The notes under the pieces were generated by a model, which was not told the origin of the DNA, did no database searches, and saw nothing but the letters and a program-made list of their open reading frames with translations. The position numbers were made by a program, and so were the translations under genes. A stretch of DNA of 64,000 nucleotides from Marinomonas foliarum (lineage in GTDB: Bacteria > Pseudomonadota > Gammaproteobacteria > Pseudomonadales > Marinomonadaceae), in contig NZ_QPJQ01000016.1 of assembly GCF_003337275.1 (NCBI RefSeq), positions 1 to 64,000 of the forward strand, written 5' to 3'. This document shows positions 33,787 through 45,178 of the stretch, in pieces. Numbering within the stretch: position 1 is the first letter of the stretch; each line of letters begins with the position of its first letter.

Positions 33787-34257
33787 ATGAGATTTGCGCT
33801 ATTACTTTTTATTCTAGTGCCCATTGTTGAAATGACCGTACTGATTCAGGTCGGTAGTGAAATTGGCGCATTGGCAACAGTAGGTTTAGTGTTCCTTACG
33901 GCAATTATAGGTGTCACTTTAATTCGTAAGCAAGGTTTAGAAACGTCATTAAAGGCACAAGAAAAAATGCGCCGTGGTGAACTTCCTGCTGCAGAAGTGG
34001 CAGAAGGTGTGATGTTGGTGTTTGCAGGCCTGTGTTTGCTGATTCCTGGTTTCGTGACGGATGCGATTGGTGCCTTATTATTGGTTCCACCGTTAAGAAA
34101 GTTATTTGCAGCAGGTTTGATTGTTAAATTTGTGAGCTCAATGATGGCCCGTGGCACTCAGTGGCGTGGCGGCCAACGGTATGGCTCAAAAGATGAGGGC
34201 GATATCATTGAAGGTGAATATGCTAATGAAGATAACGACTTAATAGATAAAAAATAA
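33787..34257 (+). CDS. fxsA: FxsA-family membrane protein
   Basis: This protein of about 156 residues begins MRFALLLFILVPIVEMTVLI, typical of FxsA, which in E. coli relieves exclusion of phage T7 by the F-plasmid PifA protein when overproduced. It has about three or four membrane segments, a QKGLETSLKAQEKMRRGELP-like loop (here RKQGLETSLKAQEKM) and a cytoplasmic acidic tail. The start at 33787 has AAGAAGG upstream. It sits 129 bp before groES on the same strand, a pairing common in gammaproteobacteria. Confidence 0.92.
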   Translation: MRFALLLFILVPIVEMTVLIQVGSEIGALATVGLVFLTAIIGVTLIRKQGLETSLKAQEKMRRGELPAAEVAEGVMLVFAGLCLLIPGFVTDAIGALLLVPPLRKLFAAGLIVKFVSSMMARGTQWRGGQRYGSKDEGDIIEGEYANEDNDLIDKK

Positions 34258-34269
34258 TTTTTTGTTTGG

Positions 34270-34299
34270 GTTGAAATACGGATTACTAGCCGTATATAA
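34270..34299 (+). promoter_or_regulatory. Possible heat-shock (sigma-32-type) promoter for groESL
   Basis: GTTGAAA (34270-34276) resembles the -35 element CTTGAAA. About 13 bases later, GCCGTATATAA (34289-34299) partly resembles the -10 element CCCCATNTA. It lies about 90 bases before groES. The overlapping ATACGG/CCGTAT inverted repeat is small. No CIRCE element (HrcA site) is seen. Confidence 0.4.
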
Positions 34300-34385
34300 A
34301 ACTTCGATAGAGATTCTTGCTTTTATAAGTAAGAGCAGTCCTGCCAGGGGAGTCCTGGTATTGTTTTAATTGGAGAAAATGATTG

Positions 34386-34676
34386 ATGAATATTCGTCCT
34401 TTGCACGATCGTGTCGTTGTTCGCCGTAAAGAAGAAGAGACAACAACCGCATCTGGTATCGTTCTGCCTGGATCTGCTACAGAAAAGCCTACACAAGGCG
34501 AGGTTTTGGCTGTTGGCACTGGCCGTATTCAATCTAATGGCGACGTGCAAGCGTTAGCTGTTAGCGTTGGTGACACTGTGTTGTTTGGTCAGTACTCAGG
34601 TCAAACAGTGAAAATCAATGGTGAAGAGCTACTTATCATGAAAGAAGATGAAATTTACGGCGTTGTTGAAGCCTAA
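34386..34676 (+). CDS. groES: Co-chaperonin GroES
   Basis: This 96-residue heptameric lid of the GroEL chamber begins [18 protein letters not shown] and has the mobile loop [20 protein letters not shown], which contacts GroEL. The roof and core follow ([27 protein letters not shown]). ATG 34386 is used; the TTG three bases upstream is not needed. Partner groEL starts 60 bp downstream, so the two form the usual operon. Confidence 0.97.
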   Translation: MNIRPLHDRVVVRRKEEETTTASGIVLPGSATEKPTQGEVLAVGTGRIQSNGDVQALAVSVGDTVLFGQYSGQTVKINGEELLIMKEDEIYGVVEA

Positions 34677-34724
34677 ATCATCTTTGTAGTTCATATTCGA
34701 TTTGTAACACTTAAAACAGTTTAA

Positions 34725-36383
<1,659 letters not shown>

Positions 36384-36410
36384 TTCCACTCTCATCCATT
36401 GAGATAAAAG

Positions 36411-36438
36411 AAACCTCGCTATTTAGCGGGGTTTTTTT
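36411..36438 (+). terminator. Terminator of the groESL operon
   Basis: A 9- to 10-bp stem (AAACCTCGCT with AGCGGGGTTT, one G-T pair) is capped by ATTT and followed by a run of T residues. Confidence 0.9.
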
Positions 36439-36704
36439 ATGCTTGACTGTGATTAGGCTGAGAACTTTTGGCGATGTGCTATAGTTGCTATTACCATATT
36501 TTGGTAGGGTGTTGTTTTTTTGACTATGAAAACTGTATGTTTTTAAAGTGAGAATTAGTCATTCAAAAACGTTACTTTTGGATTTTTTGTACCTCTCTTA
36601 CATTTAGTGCAAACCATTGATTCTAAAGCTATTGATAAATAGTCACCTGTGTAAGATACTTGTTCAGATATTTATGTCCATTATTTGTAAATAAAGGGAA
36701 GCTT

Positions 36705-38936
36705 ATGCTCAGAAAAACCCTCGTTAGTATTGCTGTATCAGGCGCGTTGTATGTGTCCAGCAGTTACGCATTGGAACTGGGTGAGTTAACCTCTCAATCA
36801 AATTTGGGCGAGCCTTATCGCGGACGAATAGAGCTTTCCGATGTAGGCGCATTAACTGACAATGATATTTTAATTCGTCTAGGCAGTGAGAGTGAATTCC
36901 GTCAAGCGGGTTTTGCACCAACTAGAGTATTATCCCAGCTAAAATTTGATGTGATCCGAGAGAATGGTCGACTGGCTGTTTCTGTCTCGTCTGACCAAGC
37001 CTTAAGGGTTGATGAGCTTCATTTTGTTTTAGCGGCTCGTTGGCCAAGTGGGCAACTTGTTCGAGAATATCAAACGCCCCTGAATCAATCTGCATTGGTG
37101 AAAAAAACGCAAGAAGATGTCGTTCAATCGACTGCAGTGTCTACACAGCAAGCAGCTTCTGCTTCCAATTCAGTTTTTCGTCAAGCAACCTTGTCTGCTG
37201 AGAGAATGTCTCCTAAAGGCCAGTTAAATGTGGTCAAGGGTAATACTCTTTGGTCTATTGCTGGGCAAAACCGCCCAACCAATCAGCTGACTATTTATCA
37301 GACGATGATGGCAATACAGGCTCTCAATAAAGACGCATTTTATTCTGATAATATAAACCTTCTTAAAGAAGGTGCAATTTTACGCTTGCCAACACAAGAG
37401 CAGATTGCTCTTTTCAATAAGTCGATTTCACAAGAAGAGTTTCAGCGACAGCATAATGCTTGGATGGCTCTAAAAAGCTCTCAATCTGGTGCTTCTGTTG
37501 AACAGGCTCAATTGAATACTCAAGCAAAAGCGAAAGCCGCTGCTGGTACAGCTGGTGCTGGCGGCGATAAATTAACGCTAGCGTCTGGTCAAAGCTTATT
37601 GCCTGAGAATATGGCTAGCTCAAATGCTGGACAAAGTTCTAGTGCCTCAATGAGTGCTATGCAGAATGAGCTATCTGCATCAAAAGAGATGCTCGACAAA
37701 GAACAAAGAGAAAAAGCAGAGTTATCAAATCAACTTGGTGATCTGAATAAGCAGTTAGAGACGCTAGAGAAGCTTATTAGCTTGAAAGACAAGCAAATGG
37801 CAGATTTACAGCAACAGTTTGCTAGTGCTCAACAAGCTCTTCAAGAGCAAAAGAATACCGTTGATCAGTTATTAGAAGCAGATCAGATACGCAGAGAGAA
37901 AGAACAGGCGGAAGCGGATTCATTTGTAAATAAAGTTTTCGGTAACCCTATTGTTGTCTCTATAGGTGCGGTTGTTTTATTGCTGATTGGACTTTTAATC
38001 GGCTTGGTTATGCGTCGCTCAGGAAAGAAACAGGAGGAACAAGATTCATCAAAAAAGGATGAATTTGACCTTTCCCCTGCTGCTGCAGTGGCACCAGTTG
38101 CTGCTGTCGTGGCAACTGAATCCGCTGTGGCGGAAGAGCCAGATGTGGCGGAAGAGCCTCAGGAGGAAGATCCGTTCGCATTTGATTTTGACACTCCAGA
38201 TGAAGATGACGACTTAGCGGACTTTGACTTTGGTTCATTTGGAGAAGACGTAGCTTCAACAGAGCCATCTTATGACGCGCTCGAAGATGAAGATGACTCA
38301 GCAGTTGAGGATGAGTTTGAAAGTGCTCTTGAAGAGGATTCCGAAGAAAGCGTTGAGGATATTTTTGATTCCTTTGGTGGGGATGATGGGCTAACTGATA
38401 CTTTGCCGGATTTAGAGGATACGGATGATTTTGATGAGTTAGAAGCGTTTGATGAAGAAGATGACATTCCAACAGTAACGCCTGAACCCATTGAGGTTGA
38501 TGAAGATCCTATTGCTGATGAAGCTGAGAGTGAAGAAGAGTCCTTTGTATCAAGTTTATTAAACGACGTTGATGAAGAAGAGCAAGATGATGTCGATGAA
38601 TCAGCTGTTTTTAGTGGTTCTCCAAGCGATACATTGGCTAACTCTATTGAAGAGTCTTTAGCGGAAGCGCAGCAAGAAGAGGAGATGGAGGTTCCATCTT
38701 TTGGGGAAGCTGAAGCGGCACAAGATGAAGAAGTTAGCGATGAAGAAGAGGGGTTTGACTTCTTTGATGCCAGTGGTGATGAAGCTGCAACCAAATTAGA
38801 TCTAGCAAGAGCCTATATGGATATGGGTGACGAAGAGGGCGCGCGAGTGATCCTTGAAGATGTTATTGACTCCGGCAATGAAAAACAAATCGCAGAAGCG
38901 CAGAATATGATGGAGCGAATGTTCCCAAGTGACTAA
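36705..38936 (+). CDS. fimV: FimV/HubP-type pole-organising and motility protein
   Basis: This protein of about 743 residues has a signal peptide (first 24 residues), an N-terminal periplasmic domain (LELGELTSQSNLGEPYRGRIE) and a LysM domain near 180-235 (LNVVKGNTLWSIAGQN). A coiled-coil stretch (about 320-405), one membrane helix (about 420-440) and a very acidic cytoplasmic region (about 450-690) follow. A TPR-type FimV C-terminal domain (KLDLARAYMDMGDEEGARVIL) closes it. Roles in relatives: pole marking, type IV pili and flagellar placement. It is shorter than Pseudomonas FimV (about 920). It overlaps truA by eight bases. Confidence 0.93.
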   Translation: MLRKTLVSIAVSGALYVSSSYALELGELTSQSNLGEPYRGRIELSDVGALTDNDILIRLGSESEFRQAGFAPTRVLSQLKFDVIRENGRLAVSVSSDQALRVDELHFVLAARWPSGQLVREYQTPLNQSALVKKTQEDVVQSTAVSTQQAASASNSVFRQATLSAERMSPKGQLNVVKGNTLWSIAGQNRPTNQLTIYQTMMAIQALNKDAFYSDNINLLKEGAILRLPTQEQIALFNKSISQEEFQRQHNAWMALKSSQSGASVEQAQLNTQAKAKAAAGTAGAGGDKLTLASGQSLLPENMASSNAGQSSSASMSAMQNELSASKEMLDKEQREKAELSNQLGDLNKQLETLEKLISLKDKQMADLQQQFASAQQALQEQKNTVDQLLEADQIRREKEQAEADSFVNKVFGNPIVVSIGAVVLLLIGLLIGLVMRRSGKKQEEQDSSKKDEFDLSPAAAVAPVAAVVATESAVAEEPDVAEEPQEEDPFAFDFDTPDEDDDLADFDFGSFGEDVASTEPSYDALEDEDDSAVEDEFESALEEDSEESVEDIFDSFGGDDGLTDTLPDLEDTDDFDELEAFDEEDDIPTVTPEPIEVDEDPIADEAESEEESFVSSLLNDVDEEEQDDVDESAVFSGSPSDTLANSIEESLAEAQQEEEMEVPSFGEAEAAQDEEVSDEEEGFDFFDASGDEAATKLDLARAYMDMGDEEGARVILEDVIDSGNEKQIAEAQNMMERMFPSD

Positions 38937-39753
38937 AAAAGTAGTACTGGTTGTTGAATATAATGGCTCTGAATATAAGGGCTGGCAAGCACAAAAATCT
39001 GGTGTTCCAAGTGTTCAGGAGAATTTAGAAAAAGCGTTAGCGGTTATTGCAAATCACCCTGTTAAGGTGGTTTGCGCAGGGAGAACCGACTCTGGTGTTC
39101 ATGCAAGTGCGCAAGTTGTTCATTTTGAGACGGATGTTGAGCGTAATGAGCGAGCATGGACGATAGGCGTTAATACCTATCTCCCCTCTGATATTACCGT
39201 TGTCGCGGCGAGCTATGTTTCAGAAGACTTTCATGCCCGTTTTAGCGCATTAAGCCGTCGTTATCGTTATGTTATTTATTCTTCTCCTTTTTGCCCTGCA
39301 ATATTGGCAAAGGGGGTAACTTGGACATATAAAACACTTGATGCTGATGCAATGAAAGAGGCTGCGGAAGTGTTTCTTGGTACTCATGATTTCTCTTCTT
39401 TCCGTGCTATTGGCTGTCAAGCCAATACCCCCATCCGTACCATTCTTAACTTTGACGTACAAAAACTCGGTCAGTATATTGTTCTAGATGTCAGGGCGAA
39501 CGCCTTTTTGCATCATATGATTCGAAATTTTGCTGGCGTGTTAATGTCTATAGGGGCGGGAGAAAAACCCGTATCTTGGGCAAAACAGACTTTAGATGCG
39601 AAAGACCGTACTAAAGGTGGTATTACGGCGCCACCGACAGGCCTGTATTTTGTCGATGCTCAATACCCTGATGTTTTCAATGTGCCTAAACTGCATTTAG
39701 GTCCTCATTTTTTACCCTATGTAGACGAGCCTAGCTATGAATTGCCGAGTTAA
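38929..39753 (+). CDS. truA: tRNA pseudouridine(38-40) synthase TruA
   Basis: This 274-residue enzyme makes pseudouridine in the anticodon arm of tRNA (positions 38-40). The motif CAGRTDSGVHASAQVVHF holds the catalytic Asp (RTD). The second half includes FHARFSALSRRYRYVIY and RANAFLHHMIRNFAGVL. It starts with GTG overlapping the end of fimV by eight bases and ends 17 bases inside trpF. The fimV-truA-trpF order is conserved in many gammaproteobacteria. Confidence 0.96.
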   Translation: MTKKVVLVVEYNGSEYKGWQAQKSGVPSVQENLEKALAVIANHPVKVVCAGRTDSGVHASAQVVHFETDVERNERAWTIGVNTYLPSDITVVAASYVSEDFHARFSALSRRYRYVIYSSPFCPAILAKGVTWTYKTLDADAMKEAAEVFLGTHDFSSFRAIGCQANTPIRTILNFDVQKLGQYIVLDVRANAFLHHMIRNFAGVLMSIGAGEKPVSWAKQTLDAKDRTKGGITAPPTGLYFVDAQYPDVFNVPKLHLGPHFLPYVDEPSYELPS

Positions 39754-40354
39754 AATCTGTGGAATAACAAACCTTGAAGATGCAATGATGGCTTGTAAGC
39801 ATGGCGCGGATGCTATTGGTTTTGTTTTTTATGAAAAAAGCCCAAGGTATGTTTCGCCAGAAACGGCCAATTCTATTGTCGAGCAATTGCCTCCTTTTGT
39901 TACGCCCGTTGCTTTATTTGTTGATGCAAGTGCATCGCTAATTGAGTCTGTGGTTAGTGCAAATGCACGTTGGATGATTCAATTTCATGGTGTGGAATCC
40001 GAGTCCGAGTGCTGTCGATATAAGCGCCCTTATATGAAGGCTTTGCGGGTCAAGCAAGGGGACAATGTTTCAGCTTTGGTTGATCAATACCCAAGTGCTC
40101 TGGCTATCTTGTTAGATGCTTATAAAGCGGGCGTGCCAGGTGGAACTGGCGAGGTGTTTGATTGGTGTTTAATTCCTGAAGGCTTATCGAAGCCGATAGT
40201 GCTAGCAGGTGGTTTAACAGGACAGAATATTAAACAAGCGATAGAACGGGTTTCCCCTTACGCTGTAGATGTAAGTGGTGGCGTTGAGTTGTCAAAAGGC
40301 ATTAAGAGCGAGCCTAAGGTTCAAGAATTTATTCGTGGAGCAAAGTGTGGATAG
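39737..40354 (+). CDS. trpF: Phosphoribosylanthranilate isomerase
   Basis: This 205-residue (beta/alpha)8 enzyme of tryptophan synthesis has the N-terminal catalytic Cys in [11 protein letters not shown], the [13 protein letters not shown] loop, the catalytic Asp in VALFVDAS and [14 protein letters not shown] at the C-terminal phosphate site. It overlaps truA by 17 bases and trpB by eight. In this genome it is a stand-alone gene, not fused to trpC. Confidence 0.96.
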   Translation: MNCRVKICGITNLEDAMMACKHGADAIGFVFYEKSPRYVSPETANSIVEQLPPFVTPVALFVDASASLIESVVSANARWMIQFHGVESESECCRYKRPYMKALRVKQGDNVSALVDQYPSALAILLDAYKAGVPGGTGEVFDWCLIPEGLSKPIVLAGGLTGQNIKQAIERVSPYAVDVSGGVELSKGIKSEPKVQEFIRGAKCG

Positions 40355-41558
40355 CAACGATATTAATCTAGATTTACCAGATTCTCATGGCCGTTTTGGC
40401 TCTTACGGTGGAATCTTTGTCTCTGAGACATTGATGTCCGCTTTGGAAGATCTATCCGAAATGTACGAACGCTTGTCTAAAGACAGTAATTTTCAAGCCG
40501 CGTTTGATTATGACTTAGCCCATTATGTTGGCCGACCATCTCCGCTTTATTTTGCTGAGCGTCTGACTAAAAAAGCCGGTGGGGCTAAGATTTACTTAAA
40601 ACGCGAAGATTTAAATCATACTGGCGCTCATAAGATAAATAATACTATTGGTCAGGCTTTGCTCGCCAAGCACATGGGGAAGCCAAATATTATTGCAGAA
40701 ACGGGGGCTGGTCAGCACGGTGTAGCCTCTGCAACAGTGGCTGCTCGTTTGGGGTTGAAGTGTAAGGTGTTTATGGGAGCGGAAGATATTCGCCGTCAAT
40801 CACTAAACGTTTATCGCATGAAGCTGCTAGGGGCGGAGGTTATTTCTGTTGAATCTGGTACTAAAACGTTGAAAGATGCTCTGAATGAAGCCATGCGTTA
40901 TTGGGTTGGTAATGTAGATGATACTTTTTACATTATAGGTACTGCTGCCGGTCCTCACCCATACCCGAAATTGGTACGAGATTTTCAGGCTGTAATTGGT
41001 CGTGAAACCAAAATGCAATGCCTAGAGCACGAAGGCCGCTTGCCTGATGCTGTTGTGGCTTGTGTTGGTGGTGGTTCAAATGCTATTGGTATGTTTCACC
41101 CATTCATCAAAGATGAAAGTGTTGCCATGTATGGCGTTGAAGCGGGCGGTGATGGCATTGAAACTGGCCGTCATGCCGCTCCATTGAGTGCTGGTCGTCC
41201 TGGTGTTCTTCATGGAAATCGTACTTATGTGATGGCGGATGATGACGGCCAAATTATTGGCACGCACTCTATTTCTGCGGGTTTAGATTATCCGGGCGTG
41301 GGCCCTGAACATGCTTGGTTGAAAGATATTGGTCGTGCTAACTACGTAGCAATTAATGATGATGAAGCGATGCAAGGGTTCAGAGATCTTACTCGTCTAG
41401 AGGGGATTATGCCTGCGCTTGAATCAAGTCATGCTGTTGCTTATGGCATGAAGCTCGCTGCGACGATGGAGAAAGATGAAATAGTTGTAATTAATCTTTC
41501 CGGGCGTGGTGATAAAGATATTCTTACCGTTGCAGAATTGGATGGGATTGAAGTATGA
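40347..41558 (+). CDS. trpB: Tryptophan synthase beta subunit
   Basis: This subunit of about 403 residues joins indole with serine, using PLP bound to the Lys of [11 protein letters not shown]. Other motifs are [28 protein letters not shown] and the phosphate-binding loop [10 protein letters not shown]. The Ser/Gly-rich C-terminal NLSGRGDKD is also present. GTG 40347 is preferred, with GGAG a few bases before it; an ATG 72 bases upstream lies deep inside trpF and adds sequence unlike TrpB. It overlaps trpF by eight bases and trpA by four. Confidence 0.96.
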   Translation: MDSNDINLDLPDSHGRFGSYGGIFVSETLMSALEDLSEMYERLSKDSNFQAAFDYDLAHYVGRPSPLYFAERLTKKAGGAKIYLKREDLNHTGAHKINNTIGQALLAKHMGKPNIIAETGAGQHGVASATVAARLGLKCKVFMGAEDIRRQSLNVYRMKLLGAEVISVESGTKTLKDALNEAMRYWVGNVDDTFYIIGTAAGPHPYPKLVRDFQAVIGRETKMQCLEHEGRLPDAVVACVGGGSNAIGMFHPFIKDESVAMYGVEAGGDGIETGRHAAPLSAGRPGVLHGNRTYVMADDDGQIIGTHSISAGLDYPGVGPEHAWLKDIGRANYVAINDDEAMQGFRDLTRLEGIMPALESSHAVAYGMKLAATMEKDEIVVINLSGRGDKDILTVAELDGIEV

Positions 41559-42361
41559 GCCGCATTAAACAATGTTTTGAAAATTTAGAAAAATCTGGTA
41601 AAAAGGCGCTCATTCCGTATATTACCGCTGGTGATCCTAGTCCTGATTATACAGTAACACTGATGGATGCCTTGGTTGATGCGGGTGCTGATGTGATTGA
41701 AATAGGCATGCCATTTTCTGATCCTATGGCGGACGGTCCAGTTATTCAGTTGGCTTGTGAGCGAAGCTTAGCTGCTGGCACAAGTGTTAAAAAAGTATTG
41801 CAAATTATTGCGGACTTCAGAAAAAAGAATACTCACACTCCGGTTGTTTTGATGGGCTATTTGAACCCAATTGAGTTTTATGGGTATCAAGCTTTTTCAA
41901 ATGCCGCAAAAGAAGCGGGTGTTGATGGCGTTTTATTAGTAGATCTGACTCCAGAAGAGGCGACAGATGTAGTAGAATGCTTCCGAGAGAATGAAATTGA
42001 TCTTATTTATCTGCTTTCACCGACTACGACACCAGCGCGTGCTAAGAAAATTTGTGATTTGGCGACAGGTTACGTTTATTACGTTTCCGTTAAGGGTGTG
42101 ACTGGGTCTGCTGAGTTAGATGTAGATAGTGTTAAAAAACATGTTGATTCATTGCGTGCAATTACTAGCTTACCGATTGGTGTTGGCTTCGGTATTCGTG
42201 ATGCGAAAACAGCAGCGTTAGTCAGTCAATGTGCTGATGGGGTCATTGTAGGTAGTGTGTTGGTTAATGCCATTGCCGAAAATAAAGATCATCAAAAAGA
42301 ATATATAGCTGGCGCTTTAAAAGATATTTTATTACCAATGCGTAATGAAATGGACGCTTAA
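41555..42361 (+). CDS. trpA: Tryptophan synthase alpha subunit
   Basis: This 268-residue TIM barrel cleaves indole-glycerol phosphate. Catalytic Glu49-region and Asp60-region motifs are seen in [20 protein letters not shown] (split as DVIEIGMPF and SDPMADGP). [12 protein letters not shown] and the phosphate site [10 protein letters not shown] also match. It works with TrpB, which passes indole through a tunnel. It overlaps trpB by four bases (ATGA). accD follows 31 bp later, so transcription may continue into fatty-acid and folate genes. Confidence 0.96.
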   Translation: MSRIKQCFENLEKSGKKALIPYITAGDPSPDYTVTLMDALVDAGADVIEIGMPFSDPMADGPVIQLACERSLAAGTSVKKVLQIIADFRKKNTHTPVVLMGYLNPIEFYGYQAFSNAAKEAGVDGVLLVDLTPEEATDVVECFRENEIDLIYLLSPTTTPARAKKICDLATGYVYYVSVKGVTGSAELDVDSVKKHVDSLRAITSLPIGVGFGIRDAKTAALVSQCADGVIVGSVLVNAIAENKDHQKEYIAGALKDILLPMRNEMDA

Positions 42362-42392
42362 GCGGCAGCCAACGAGAGATATGGAGAATTAA

Positions 42393-43259
42393 ATGAGTAG
42401 CTGGTTAGATAAATTTGTCCCTTCCATTGTGCGCAGTGAATCAAAGCGCAGCACAGGTTCTGTGCCTGAAGGTCTTTGGAAGAAGTGTCCGAAATGTGAA
42501 AACGTTTTATATCGTCCCGAGCTAGAAAAGAATTTAGATGTTTGTCCTAAGTGCGAGCATCATCTTCGTGTAAGTGCACGTCGTCGTTTGGATATCTTTT
42601 TGGACAAAGAAGGTCGTCATGAAATCGGCGCACATCTTGAGCCTGAAGATAAATTGAAGTTTAAAGATTCAAAACGTTATAAAGACCGTATCGCGGATGC
42701 ACAAAAAGCAACTGGCGAGAAAGATGCTTTGGTTGCTATGCAGGGTGTCTTGAACGGTATGCCTGTTGTTGCTGTAGCATTTGAATTTAGCTTCTTGGGC
42801 GGCTCTATGGGTGCCATTGTAGGTGAGCGATTTATCCAAGCGGTAAATGTTTGTTTAGAAAAACGCATTCCTCTTATTTGCTTCTCGGCAAGTGGCGGAG
42901 CTCGTATGCAAGAAGCTTTGATTTCTTTGATGCAAATGGCTAAAACAAGTGCCGGCCTTGAGCGTTTGAAGCAAGAAGGTATTCCATACATCTCTGTGAT
43001 GACAGACCCTGTATTCGGTGGTGTATCTGCTTCTTTGGCTATGCTAGGTGATTTAAACGTTGCTGAGCCAAATGCATTGATCGGTTTTGCTGGTCCTCGT
43101 GTAATTGAGCAAACAGTACGTGAGAAACTACCAGAAGGCTTCCAGCGTAGTGAGTTCCTGCTTGATAAGGGCGCTCTTGATATGATTATTAAGCGTGATG
43201 AAATGCGCGGTCGTTTATTTAATATCTTATCTTTGCTTACCAATAATAAGGTTGCTTAA
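42393..43259 (+). CDS. accD: Acetyl-CoA carboxylase carboxyltransferase beta subunit
   Basis: This 288-residue subunit, together with AccA, transfers the carboxyl group from biotin to acetyl-CoA to make malonyl-CoA. The N-terminal zinc ribbon has four Cys (CPKC near 28-31 and CPKC near 47-50). The carboxyltransferase domain shows [25 protein letters not shown] and [21 protein letters not shown] (in part). The ribosome site is GGAG before the ATG. It lies between trpA and folC, a common gammaproteobacterial neighbourhood. Confidence 0.97.
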   Translation: MSSWLDKFVPSIVRSESKRSTGSVPEGLWKKCPKCENVLYRPELEKNLDVCPKCEHHLRVSARRRLDIFLDKEGRHEIGAHLEPEDKLKFKDSKRYKDRIADAQKATGEKDALVAMQGVLNGMPVVAVAFEFSFLGGSMGAIVGERFIQAVNVCLEKRIPLICFSASGGARMQEALISLMQMAKTSAGLERLKQEGIPYISVMTDPVFGGVSASLAMLGDLNVAEPNALIGFAGPRVIEQTVREKLPEGFQRSEFLLDKGALDMIIKRDEMRGRLFNILSLLTNNKVA

Positions 43260-43263
43260 TTAG

Positions 43264-44520
43264 ATGACGCACACGTCATTAGCGAGTTGGCTTTCATACA
43301 TTGAAAGCCAACATCCCTCTGAAATAGAGCTAGGTCTAGAACGAGGGAATGCTGTATTAGCTCGATTGAATTTATCTAGACCTAAAGTCAATGTGATTAC
43401 TGTGGCTGGCACTAATGGCAAAGGTTCGACTTGTGCCATGCTGACACAGTATTTATGTAGTCAAAATTATTCTGTTGGTACTTATACCTCTCCTCATTTT
43501 CTTCGATTCAATGAGCGTGTTGCTCTTAATAACTCTTCTTGTGATGACGATCTTTTGTGTCGCGCATTTGAAGCTGTAGAAGCGGCACGTGAAGGCATAA
43601 CTCTTACCTATTTTGAATTTAGTACTCTGGTGGCTTTGTGGATTTTTGATCAAAGCGAATTGGATTATTGGGTTCTAGAAGTTGGTTTGGGTGGGCGATT
43701 GGATTCTGTCAATATGATCGATACTGACGTTGCTGTTGTGACTTCTATCGCGTTGGATCACGTCGATTGGCTTGGTGATAATTTGGATGTTATTGCCCGA
43801 GAGAAAACAGGTATAGCTAGAAAAAACAAATTATTGATCAGTGGTGTGGTGAATCCTCCTGAGACCATTGCTAGCACCGCGTTAGAAATTGGCGCTAGGC
43901 TACATCAAAAGGGAGTGGATTATACCTTTGACAGTAACGAGCATGAATGGTCATGGGTCGGAGGTGGTGTTCAGTATGAGCATTTACCGATTCCTACATT
44001 GCCTTTGCAGAATGCTGCTACTGTTCTCGCTGTCTTAGTGTATATGGGGTTTGCCCCATCTCAGGAAGATCTTGAGACACTATTTAGTACAGCAGAGCTA
44101 ACTGGGCGTTTTCAGAAAGTAGCTTCTTCACCTGATGTTTATATTGATGTCGCACATAATCCGGAAGCGGCTTTGGAGCTGGCGCAGCGCATAAAACATT
44201 TGCCTGTCAAGCCAATTGCTGTTTGTGGCATGTTAAAAGACAAAGACATTAATAGTGTGATGACTTATCTTGCTGATAGTTTTTCTAGCTGGTTTTGTTG
44301 TGATTTACCTGGTCCAAGGGGTGCGAAAGCCAATGAACTTAATAAGTATATTGTGCAGCATTCCCATAGCCCGTCTTTTGATATTAATGCTTTCAGCTCT
44401 GTTCAAGGTGCCTTTGAGGCAGCTTTAACGCAAGCAAAGCAAGTTGGGTGCCCTGTGATTGTTTTTGGCTCCTTTGTAACCGTCTCAGAATATTTGGCGC
44501 TCGGTCAATTGGAAGAGTGA
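43264..44520 (+). CDS. folC: Bifunctional dihydrofolate synthase / folylpolyglutamate synthase
   Basis: This 418-residue Mur-ligase-family enzyme adds glutamate to dihydropteroate and then to folates. The ATP-binding P-loop is VAGTNGKGSTCAML. YFEFSTLVALWIF, the LEVGLGGRLDSVN motif and TSIALDHVDWLG are typical. The C-terminal domain has DVAHNPEAALEL and GMLKDKD. Start ATG is four bases after the accD stop; a SPOR-domain gene begins four bases after its end. Confidence 0.96.
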   Translation: MTHTSLASWLSYIESQHPSEIELGLERGNAVLARLNLSRPKVNVITVAGTNGKGSTCAMLTQYLCSQNYSVGTYTSPHFLRFNERVALNNSSCDDDLLCRAFEAVEAAREGITLTYFEFSTLVALWIFDQSELDYWVLEVGLGGRLDSVNMIDTDVAVVTSIALDHVDWLGDNLDVIAREKTGIARKNKLLISGVVNPPETIASTALEIGARLHQKGVDYTFDSNEHEWSWVGGGVQYEHLPIPTLPLQNAATVLAVLVYMGFAPSQEDLETLFSTAELTGRFQKVASSPDVYIDVAHNPEAALELAQRIKHLPVKPIAVCGMLKDKDINSVMTYLADSFSSWFCCDLPGPRGAKANELNKYIVQHSHSPSFDINAFSSVQGAFEAALTQAKQVGCPVIVFGSFVTVSEYLALGQLEE

Positions 44521-44523
44521 TTT

Positions 44524-45102
44524 ATGATAGATAGAACCATTATGTATAGGCTTATTGGTGCAGGGATTATGGTGTTATCCGCCTCGATTATTCTACCATT
44601 AATCCTAGACGGAGAACGTCCGGAAGAACTGGATATGCAGGTTCAAGTAACGTCGCCCCCGGCGTTTCCTACTATTGAAATTGCCCCTGTTCAACCTGTT
44701 GACAGCTTACCTGTTGCGTCTATGCAAGACTCAGGCAGTGACACTGGGAATATTGAATTAATACCTGTGCCAAAAGCGGCAAAAGATGTTTCTCAGATTA
44801 GTGCAGCTCAACCAGAAGTATCGACACCGCAAGTAAAAGCGCCTGTTGAGAAACGCACACCTACGGTAGTGGCTGATCGCTGGACATTGCAAATTGCCAC
44901 GTTCAAAAGCAAAGACAATGCTACCCGATTGGTAGAAAAACTTAAGGCTGCTAAGTACGATGCATACAGCCTTACGACCAACTCGCTTTATAAAGTGTAT
45001 GTTGGTCCAGAATTGAAGCGTGAAGTCTCCGATAAACTGCGAGATGAAATTAAAAAAGAGTTTAGTTTGAGCGGCATTGTTGTGAAATATTCAGTTAATT
45101 AA
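44524..45102 (+). CDS. SPOR-domain cell-division-type protein (DedD-like)
   Basis: This 192-residue protein has one N-terminal membrane helix (about 9-27), a Pro/Val-rich periplasmic linker and a C-terminal SPOR domain (about 118-190; WTLQIATFKSKDNATRLVEKL). SPOR domains bind peptidoglycan strands lacking stem peptides and direct proteins to the division site. Position between folC and cvpA is that of dedD in many gammaproteobacteria, although the linker is not conserved. Confidence 0.9.
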   Translation: MIDRTIMYRLIGAGIMVLSASIILPLILDGERPEELDMQVQVTSPPAFPTIEIAPVQPVDSLPVASMQDSGSDTGNIELIPVPKAAKDVSQISAAQPEVSTPQVKAPVEKRTPTVVADRWTLQIATFKSKDNATRLVEKLKAAKYDAYSLTTNSLYKVYVGPELKREVSDKLRDEIKKEFSLSGIVVKYSVN

Positions 45103-45178
45103 GCTGAATATTTATTTTGCAGTGTTTGGAAAAAGTTAGGCGTCTGTTAAACTCCGCAGCGATTTTTTAGAGGTTTTC

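Noticed and set aside
34258-34385. CIRCE element (HrcA operator) before groES
   Set aside because: No nine-base inverted repeat with the TTAGCACTC core is present; a sigma-32-type promoter fits better.
38008-38794. Long antisense frames opposite fimV
   Set aside because: They result from the GAA/GAT-rich acidic region; the translations are low-complexity Ser or His/Leu/Gln runs with no domain.
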